This document shows, piece by piece, positions 1 through 4,581 of a stretch of 5,547 nt of DNA. Made by a program: the position numbers and the translations under genes. The DNA is from Thermoguttaceae bacterium. Lineage in GTDB: Bacteria; Planctomycetota; Planctomycetia; Pirellulales; Thermoguttaceae. Numbering within the stretch: the first letter of the stretch is position 1; each line of letters begins with the position of its first letter. The stretch covers positions 1-5,547 of the forward strand of contig JAFYVO010000144.1 of assembly GCA_017549085.1 (NCBI GenBank). The letters are read 5' to 3'. The notes beneath the pieces were generated by a model, which was not told the DNA's origin, made no database searches, and saw only the letters and a program-made list of their open reading frames with translations.

Positions 1-81
1 GATAATCGCTGTCGTTTAAGGTGTTGAAGCGTTTGTTGAACGGGAGGGAAAACTTTTGACGCGGCGTCGTTCTGATTCGAG

Positions 82-3000
82 TTAACGCGCTTGAAAACGG
101 AGCCCGGCGTCGCGAGCGTATTTTTCGGCGAAGGAATCGGCTGCGCCGTAAAGCGTTAAATTATCTCTGGTTCCGACGAAAGCGTCGGGCCCGATTTCGA
201 CGAGCGTCGGCGGAAGAACGACCTTTTCAAGCGTTTTGCAATTTTCGAACGCTTGCGCGCCGAGTTTGCGCAAGCCGAGCGGAAGTTCGACCGACGAAAG
301 GCCGGCGCAACGGAAAAACGCGGCGTTTTCGATAGTTTCAAGTCCTTGCGAAAACTTGATTTCCGACAGCAAGGCGCATCGAACGAAAGTCTCTGCGCCG
401 AGCGTTTTCAACGACGCGGGAAGCGAAACGCGCTTCAAGCGGCTGTCTGCAAAAGCGCGTTTTCCCAAATTTTTGAGCCCGTCCGGCAAGTCGATTTCTT
501 CGATACCGGAGGCGTAAAACGATTTATCGCCGATTTTATCGACGTCTTGAGGAAGCGAGATTCGCGTTAATTTCGGACAATACTCGAACGCTCGCGAGCC
601 GATCGTTTTTAAACCCGGCCCAAATTCGATTTGCGTCAACGAGTCGCAAAAGAAAAAAACGTTGGCGCCGATCGCGGCGAGCCCGGGAGGAAGTTTCACC
701 GATTTTAACGCCTTGCAACCCCAAAACGCGTAGTCGTCGATTTCTTGCAACCCTTCCGAAAAAACGAGTTGCGTTAACGATTCGCACTGCGAAAACGCTT
801 CGCGTCCGATTTTGCGAAGACTCGCCGGAAACGCGACGGACGTTAGCGCTCGACGCTCGGCGAACGCTTTTTCGGCGATTTTTTCGACGCTGTCCGGAAC
901 GACGTAAGCGCCCGATTTTTCCTCCGAGCAAAACTCGAGCGTTTTGCCGTCCGCGTCGAGAATAACGCCGTCGACCGAGCGGAAAGCGCGACTTTTCGAC
1001 TGGATAACGGTTCGCGATACGCGCTTGTGCGGCAACGCTTTAAGAACTTTGGGCTGAACGCTTTCCGGGTAAGTCGCCGAAGCAAAGGAAACGCAGTAAG
1101 CGAAGGCTTCGTCGCCGATTTTGCGGAGCGACGCCGGGAACGAAACCGAGCGCAGGCGATGACAATCGAAGAACGCGCGGTTCCCGATCGTTTCGAAACC
1201 GTCCGGGAGTTCGAGGGCTTCTAAGTATTCGCAAGCGTCGAACGCGTAGGTTCCGATCTCTTTTAGCGTCGACGGCAACTTTAACGTTTTCAACGACATA
1301 CAGTGCGAAAAAGCGCGAACGGCGATCTTTTCGACGCCTTCGGGAACGACGCGCTCGGCGGACGTTTGGTCGAGATTGCGCGTCAGCGTTTTGCCGTCGT
1401 CGGCGAAGAGGAAACCGTCGGCGGAGAAGACTGCCGGGCGATCGAAGGCGGAAGACGACGCGGCGTCGTTATCTTTCGTCGTCTTTTTTTTCGCGCTTTT
1501 TTTTGCGGGTTTCGGCGTCGCGTCAAGCGACGCAACCGGTTGAAGAACGTTGAGTTCCGTTAACGCGCCGCAACCTTTGAACGCGTTTTGCGCTTTCTTT
1601 TGAACCGCCGTTGGAATCGTCGCTTTCGTCAGCGACTCGCACTTGGCGAACGCGCCCGCGCCGAGTTTTTTTACCGTTGGCGGAAGGAAAATTTCGACGA
1701 GCGACTTGCACCCGGCGAACGTGTTTTTGCCGACGGTTTCGAGCGTCGAATCCGTTGCGAACGTTATCGACGCCAACGACTTGCAACCGTTGAACGCTTT
1801 CTCGCCGAGCGTTTTAACGTTCTGAGGAATCGCGATTTTGGCGAGCGCTTGACAGCCGTCGAACGCGCGGTCGCCGATAGTTTGTAACGAGTTTGGAAGT
1901 TCAATCGCCGCAAGCGTTTTACAACCTAAGAAAGCGCAAGGCGCGATTTCCTCGACGCCGTCCGGAACGGCAAAAGCGCCCGTTTGCGTCGGGGGAACGC
2001 GCCAAAGCGTTTTACCGTCGGCACTTAGAAGCGCGACGTCGACGACTTGAAAAAAGCGATTGCGCGGGGAAACATTGAACGTCGTAAGATTGGAACAACG
2101 GTTAAATGTCTGCGGATTAAGCGTTTGAAGAGATGCGGGAATCGAAATTTTCGTTAGCGGTTTGCAACCTTCGAAGGCGCGGTCGCCGATTTCTTCGAGC
2201 GAATCGGGAAACGCGACGGACGATAGCGCTTTGCAACCGGAGAACGCGGAATCGCCGATTTTTTGAAGACCTTGCGGGAAAACGACTTGCGTTAACGCTT
2301 TGCAATCGATAAACGCGTCGGCGCCGATTTGACAAAGTCCTTGCGGTAAAACAACTTGCGTTAGCGACGAACAACCGCTAAACGCGCCGTCGCCGATACG
2401 TTCGAGACGGTCGCCGAATGCAATTTGTTTTAAGGCGTCGCAATAATAGAACGCGCCGTCGCCGATCTCTTTAAGCGACCGATTCAAAACGACTTCCGTT
2501 AGCGAATGAGAGTATTCGAAGGCGCGTTCGGCGATTTTTTCGAGCGAATCGGGAAACAAGATTTGTTTCAGCGCGTTGCATCGACCGAACGCCGCGACGC
2601 CGATTTTTTGAAGCGAGGCGTTCGTTCCGAAGTCGAGCGTTTTCAAGTTGTTGGAGTTGAAAAACGCCCAGTCGTCGATCGCTTGAAGATCTTCGTTAAA
2701 CGCGACCGACGTTAAGCGGCAACGATAAAACGCGTTTTGGGCGATCCGCTCGATGCCCGGCGGAACAACGTAAGCGCCCGTTCGACCCGGCGGACAGTAG
2801 TAAAGCGTTTTGCCGTCGGCTGTTAGAAGAACTCCGTCGACCGAGCGGAAGCGCGGGTTTCTTGCGTCGATATGGAGTTCCGAGAGCGAAGCGCCGGAGA
2901 GAAAGTCGCCGAAAATTCTTTGGCTGAGGTCGGCGTCAAGCGACGTTTTGTCGTTCGCGGACGAGCAAAAACGGACAAACGACGACGGCAACGTTAGCGA

Positions 3001-3204
3001 CCGCAACGAGTTGCAGCGCGAAAACGCGACGGAGTCGACCGCGACGACCGGGCGACCGTCGAGTTCCTCCGGGATAACCGCTTCGGAAGCCTCGTCGTTG
3101 TTGAACATAAGAACGACGGCTTCACCTATTGGGGTCGGTTTCCAATAGAAATCGGACGCGGGATTCGGCGTCGCGGAAGATAAAGGACGACGTTGCGAAG
3201 TCAT
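82..3204 (-). CDS. Large BspA-like leucine-rich-repeat protein (1040 aa, two LRR blocks joined by a Lys-rich hinge)
   Basis: The protein is probably a protein-binding scaffold; no catalytic domain is visible. Seen in the sequence: an N-terminal Ser/Pro-rich stretch (residues 1-17), a DFYWKP motif (18-23), then about 32 LRR_5 units recognised by an AF/TF/VF/SF pair. The units fall into a block at about 43-552 and another at about 620-1010. The period is exactly 23 residues over 207-367. Four inserted 'S.DG.ll..DGKTL....' modules lie near 116-147, 382-413, 589-621 and 738-770; similar inserts are typical of BspA-like proteins. A Lys-rich hinge (564-580) separates the blocks. The cap at 1012-1040 matches the caps of the two neighbouring genes. 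The ATG start is preceded by GGAGA at 3212-3216 and begins with MTSQ, as in the middle gene; the stop is TAA. No signal peptide or membrane segment is seen, so a cytoplasmic location is inferred. The family assignment is firm; the ligand is unknown. Confidence 0.93.
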   Translation of the reverse strand: MTSQRRPLSSATPNPASDFYWKPTPIGEAVVLMFNNDEASEAVIPEELDGRPVVAVDSVAFSRCNSLRSLTLPSSFVRFCSSANDKTSLDADLSQRIFGDFLSGASLSELHIDARNPRFRSVDGVLLTADGKTLYYCPPGRTGAYVVPPGIERIAQNAFYRCRLTSVAFNEDLQAIDDWAFFNSNNLKTLDFGTNASLQKIGVAAFGRCNALKQILFPDSLEKIAERAFEYSHSLTEVVLNRSLKEIGDGAFYYCDALKQIAFGDRLERIGDGAFSGCSSLTQVVLPQGLCQIGADAFIDCKALTQVVFPQGLQKIGDSAFSGCKALSSVAFPDSLEEIGDRAFEGCKPLTKISIPASLQTLNPQTFNRCSNLTTFNVSPRNRFFQVVDVALLSADGKTLWRVPPTQTGAFAVPDGVEEIAPCAFLGCKTLAAIELPNSLQTIGDRAFDGCQALAKIAIPQNVKTLGEKAFNGCKSLASITFATDSTLETVGKNTFAGCKSLVEIFLPPTVKKLGAGAFAKCESLTKATIPTAVQKKAQNAFKGCGALTELNVLQPVASLDATPKPAKKSAKKKTTKDNDAASSSAFDRPAVFSADGFLFADDGKTLTRNLDQTSAERVVPEGVEKIAVRAFSHCMSLKTLKLPSTLKEIGTYAFDACEYLEALELPDGFETIGNRAFFDCHRLRSVSFPASLRKIGDEAFAYCVSFASATYPESVQPKVLKALPHKRVSRTVIQSKSRAFRSVDGVILDADGKTLEFCSEEKSGAYVVPDSVEKIAEKAFAERRALTSVAFPASLRKIGREAFSQCESLTQLVFSEGLQEIDDYAFWGCKALKSVKLPPGLAAIGANVFFFCDSLTQIEFGPGLKTIGSRAFEYCPKLTRISLPQDVDKIGDKSFYASGIEEIDLPDGLKNLGKRAFADSRLKRVSLPASLKTLGAETFVRCALLSEIKFSQGLETIENAAFFRCAGLSSVELPLGLRKLGAQAFENCKTLEKVVLPPTLVEIGPDAFVGTRDNLTLYGAADSFAEKYARDAGLRFQAR
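116..159 (-). repeat. C-terminal-cap DNA repeat, copy in the large gene
   Basis: These 44 bp match 3618-3661 in the middle gene at 39 positions without gaps. They encode the cap core LTLYGAADSFAEKYA. The identity supports recent duplication or gene conversion between the two genes. Confidence 0.8.
1435..1548 (-). other. Basic low-complexity hinge between the two LRR blocks of the large protein
   Basis: Residues about 553-590 break the LRR pattern. They contain PKPAKKSAKKKTTK followed by an Asp/Ala/Ser stretch (DNDAASSSAFD). The composition resembles a flexible basic linker, or a nucleic-acid or acidic-surface contact of the kind seen in histone-H1-like tails. It marks the probable fusion point of two LRR domains. 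Confidence 0.7.
1469..1504 (-). other. Possible -1 frameshift or slippage site in the Lys-rich hinge
   Basis: The mRNA has two A8 tracts (1504-1497 and 1491-1484) five bases apart. Both contain a -1 slippery heptamer in the correct phase. The first is A_AAA_AAA (GCA AAA AAA). The second is A_AAA_AAG (AAA AAA AAG at 1491-1483), the same heptamer as in E. coli dnaX. A -1 shift at either meets TAA at 1469-1471. The second would give residues 1-574 plus D-D-E-R, that is, only the first LRR block. Downstream stems are possible: a 6-bp stem with a 3-nt loop at 1455-1469, or a competing 9-bp stem pairing 1452-1460 with 1477-1485. The codons AAA AAA could instead simply reflect Lys-rich coding. Confidence 0.3.
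2104..2586 (-). repeat. Seven exact-length 69-bp LRR-coding tandem repeats
   Basis: Residues 207-367 of the large protein form seven units with the AF pair at 229, 252, 275, 298, 321, 344 and 367, exactly 23 residues (69 bp) apart with no insertion or deletion. Neighbouring units share words at the DNA level; the units coding LTQVVLPQGL and LTQVVFPQGL are the closest pair. This is the most regular part of the gene and the likeliest place for unit gain or loss by recombination. Confidence 0.85.
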
Positions 3205-3211
3205 TGCGGTT

Positions 3212-3216
3212 TCTCC
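3212..3216 (-). promoter_or_regulatory. Ribosome binding site of the large LRR gene
   Basis: GGAGA on the minus strand lies 7 nt before the ATG at 3202-3204. It decides that start, which is also supported by the MTSQ N-terminus shared with the middle gene. Confidence 0.75.
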
Positions 3217-3341
3217 GGTTATGTTGGGATTGAAGCGGGAAAAAAGGCGGGAAAACGGACGTCGGCGTCGCGTCGCAAAACGGGGGGAGCGGCGGCGCGG
3301 TCGGAAACGTCGGTTGTTTTCTTTTGCGTATTGTTCGACGG

Positions 3342-3395
3342 TTAAAGTTGAAATTGGTCGGCGCGTTTGGGAACGGAACGCCGCGTTTTCTTCAT
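3342..3395 (-). CDS. Candidate 17-codon micro-ORF (leader peptide or gene remnant)
   Basis: The reading frame ATG...TAA encodes MKKTRRSVPKRADQFQL. A GGAGG Shine-Dalgarno (3401-3405) precedes the ATG with 5 nt between, the best ribosome binding site in the window. The peptide is basic and not an LRR. It ends 137 nt upstream of the large LRR gene, on the same strand, so it could be a leader peptide affecting that gene, a free small protein, or the preserved start of a decayed gene. There are no tandem regulatory codons (no run of one amino acid) that would suggest classical attenuation. The same frame stays open upstream through the middle gene, but that part is an Arg-rich shadow. The call rests on the ribosome binding site and start only, so confidence is limited. 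Confidence 0.35.
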   Translation of the reverse strand: MKKTRRSVPKRADQFQL

Positions 3396-3400
3396 TTTAA

Positions 3401-3431
3401 CCTCCGCTTGCGGTAAAATCAAGAGCGCAAG
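3401..3431 (-). promoter_or_regulatory. Strong Shine-Dalgarno with abutting hairpin upstream of the micro-ORF
   Basis: GGAGG at 3401-3405 lies 5 nt before the micro-ORF ATG. One base upstream of it sits a perfect 6-bp inverted repeat, CTTGCG (3431-3426 on the minus strand) and CGCAAG (3412-3407), with a 13-nt loop. The stem ends next to the Shine-Dalgarno without hiding it. It could set ribosome access or mark a mRNA 5' end. The Shine-Dalgarno is clear; a regulatory role for the hairpin is inference. Confidence 0.45.
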
Positions 3432-3529
3432 TCGAGAAATTGACGAATCGCTCGTCGGGCTGTTGCGTAAAGCGCGAAACGACAAGAGGAAAGGTAAAGA
3501 GGCCAAACGAGACAGAACGCGGCGGAAAC

Positions 3530-3570
3530 CCCGTTCGACGGAATGAAGCGACGTCGCGTCGTCGAACGGG
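3530..3570 (-). terminator. Perfect 11-bp inverted repeat just downstream of the middle gene
   Basis: CCCGTTCGACG at 3530-3540 pairs perfectly with CGTCGAACGGG at 3560-3570, leaving a 19-nt loop that contains a nested 10-bp palindrome, GCGACGTCGC (3548-3557). The stem begins 13 nt after the TAA of the 270-residue gene, the usual place for a 3'-end hairpin. No T-rich run follows it on the minus strand (GGTTTCCGCC...), so it is not a standard intrinsic terminator. It may stabilise the mRNA 3' end, terminate weakly, or be a protein-binding dyad. Confidence 0.5.
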
Positions 3571-3583
3571 CGCAAGTCGCGAA

Positions 3584-4396
3584 TTAGCGCGGTTCGAAGC
3601 GGAGACCGTTTTCGAGCGCGTATTTTTCGACGACGGAACCGCTTGCGCCGTAAAGCGTTAAGTCGGGCGAACAACCGGCGAAAACGTCGTCGCCGATTTC
3701 CTCGACGCTTGCCGGGAACGCGACGGAGGTTAGCGCTTCGCAACCGGAAAACGCCGCGTCCTCGACGCTCCAAACGCCTTCGGGAAGCTCGATTTTTTCG
3801 AGCGATTTGCAGCCGAAGAAGGCGCGCGCTCCGATTTTTTCGGCTCCGGCGATTTCGACCGAACGGAGTTTGCGACAGTTGTAAAACGCGCGGCGACCGA
3901 CGGTTGCGACGGTTCCGAGAATCGTCGCCGTTTCTAGCGACGCGCAGTCGCAAAAGGCGCGTTTTTCGATTTGACGCGCGCTCGCCGGAATAACGGCGCT
4001 TTGTAACGAGCGGCAACCGTCGAACGTTTTGCGACCGATTTTTTCGATCCCTTGCGGAATAACGATTTGCGTTAACGACGAACAACCGTTGAACGCCTCT
4101 TTGCCAAGACGGTCGGCTTCCGTCGGGCCTTCGAAGCGGGCGAGGTTGCTGCAGTCGCAAAACGCGTAATCGCCGAGTTTGCGAATCGTCGACGGAAGAA
4201 CGAGCGAAACGAGCGAGCGCGACTTGGCGAACGCGTCGGCGCCGATTTCGGTAACGGTTAAACCGTCGATTTCGCCCGGAACGACGACGTTTTCCGCGTC
4301 GGCGAGAAGTTTACGGATGGTAGCGCCGCCGGTTTTGTTCGGCTTCCATTCGAAATCGGTCGGCGAAAGGGGCGAGGCGGTGTCTTGCGAAGTCAT
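3584..4396 (-). CDS. Small BspA-like leucine-rich-repeat protein (270 aa)
   Basis: This is a compact paralogue of the 1040-residue protein downstream of it and is probably a protein-interaction module; no enzyme motif is present. Residues 1-14 are Ser/Thr/Pro-rich and begin MTSQ. A DFEWKP motif (14-19) leads into the first repeat, with VVVPGEIDGLTVTEIG at 37-52. Nine repeats follow, with their AF/TF/VF pairs near 56, 79, 102, 125, 148, 171, 192, 216 and 239. The C-terminal cap (242-270) ends in EKYALENGLRFEPR. There is no inserted DGKTL module and no hinge, so this may be the minimal form of the family. No signal peptide or transmembrane segment is seen. The ATG start is supported by the 12 coding bases it shares with the large gene. 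No good Shine-Dalgarno precedes it; the leader is AT-rich. A terminator-like hairpin and a TATAAT box upstream suggest its own transcription unit. A perfect inverted repeat lies 13 nt past its TAA stop. Confidence 0.93.
   Translation of the reverse strand: MTSQDTASPLSPTDFEWKPNKTGGATIRKLLADAENVVVPGEIDGLTVTEIGADAFAKSRSLVSLVLPSTIRKLGDYAFCDCSNLARFEGPTEADRLGKEAFNGCSSLTQIVIPQGIEKIGRKTFDGCRSLQSAVIPASARQIEKRAFCDCASLETATILGTVATVGRRAFYNCRKLRSVEIAGAEKIGARAFFGCKSLEKIELPEGVWSVEDAAFSGCEALTSVAFPASVEEIGDDVFAGCSPDLTLYGASGSVVEKYALENGLRFEPR
3618..3661 (-). repeat. C-terminal-cap DNA repeat, copy in the middle gene
   Basis: This is the partner of the copy at 116-159 (39 of 44 identical by eye) and encodes LTLYGASGSVVEKYA. 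The third gene has the same cap at the protein level, but its DNA is more diverged. Confidence 0.8.
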
Positions 4397-4445
4397 ATTG
4401 AAACGCTGGTAAGTTGATAAATTTAAATGGTTTGCGTTTGTTCTG

Positions 4446-4478
4446 AAAAACGAAAGGACGCGCCGGGAAAACGCGTCC
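4446..4478 (-). terminator. Intrinsic-terminator-like hairpin with U-tract
   Basis: On the minus strand GGACGCG (4478-4472), a 9-nt loop and CGCGTCC (4462-4456) form a 7-bp, GC-rich stem. TTTCGTTTTT (4455-4446) follows at once. This is the standard layout of a Rho-independent terminator and would end transcripts from the partial third gene before the middle gene. It lies immediately downstream of a TATAAT box, so it could instead sit at the 5' end of the middle gene's mRNA. Confidence 0.6.
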
Positions 4479-4483
4479 CTATT

Positions 4484-4511
4484 ATTATAACGCTCCTTGG
4501 CGCAAACGCAA
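4484..4511 (-). promoter_or_regulatory. Candidate sigma-70-type promoter with perfect TATAAT
   Basis: TATAAT on the minus strand (4489-4484) matches the -10 consensus in all six bases. TTGCGT (4511-4506), 16 bp upstream, matches the -35 consensus in three of six. Transcription would start near 4477-4480, giving the middle gene a leader of about 80 nt that opens with the terminator-like hairpin. The perfect -10 in a GC-rich context supports it; the weak -35 and the hairpin placement limit confidence. Confidence 0.4.
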
Positions 4512-4554
4512 GACGCGTCGGCTCAAATTTCGGTTCTTGCGTTCGCGTCGGACG

Positions 4555-4581
4555 AAAAAAAGCGAAACGACGCGACGTCGT
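4555..4581 (-). terminator. Weak stem plus T7 tract overlapping the end of the partial third gene
   Basis: On the minus strand ACGAC (4581-4577), GTCGC and GTCGT (4571-4567) form a 5-bp stem with a 5-nt loop. TTCGC and then seven T residues (4561-4555) follow. The stem overlaps the last base of the TGA stop. It is short, and the CGA/TCG-rich composition makes such stems likely by chance, so it is at best an auxiliary terminator before the better one at 4446-4478. Confidence 0.3.

Larger units (their letters stand above)
3205..3583. other. 379-nt intergenic spacer between the middle and large genes
   Basis: From the stop of the middle gene toward the large gene, this spacer holds the 11-bp inverted repeat (3530-3570), a stretch without clear signals (3432-3529), the hairpin and Shine-Dalgarno of the micro-ORF (3401-3431), the micro-ORF itself (3342-3395), a C-rich stretch (about 3275-3300 on the minus strand), a T6 run (3240-3245) and the large gene's ribosome binding site. 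No convincing -10/-35 pair was found for the large gene. No tRNA-like or riboswitch-like fold was recognised. Confidence 0.7.

Noticed and set aside
1..81. A terminator or start of another gene downstream of the large gene
   Set aside because: GACGCGGCGTC (58-68) is an odd palindrome with no usable loop, and no stem followed by a T-run was found. A GTTGAACGGG arm at 35-44 has no partner inside the window.
1435..1515. Sequencing error or genuine frameshift joining two genes at the poly-A hinge
   Set aside because: The frame is intact across the hinge and both sides are in phase with the LRR register. A fusion of two former genes remains possible, but no broken frame is present.
2104..2586. 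CRISPR-like array suggested by regular spacing
   Set aside because: The 69-bp period is coding, with a continuous reading frame and no alternation of identical repeats with unique spacers.
3342..4160. A 272-codon open frame on the minus strand overlapping the middle LRR gene and running through the spacer
   Set aside because: It is out of frame with a clear LRR gene, is extremely Arg-rich and has no domain pattern, as expected for a shadow of CGA/TCG-rich coding DNA. Only its last 17 codons are kept as a separate candidate, because they have their own ribosome binding site.
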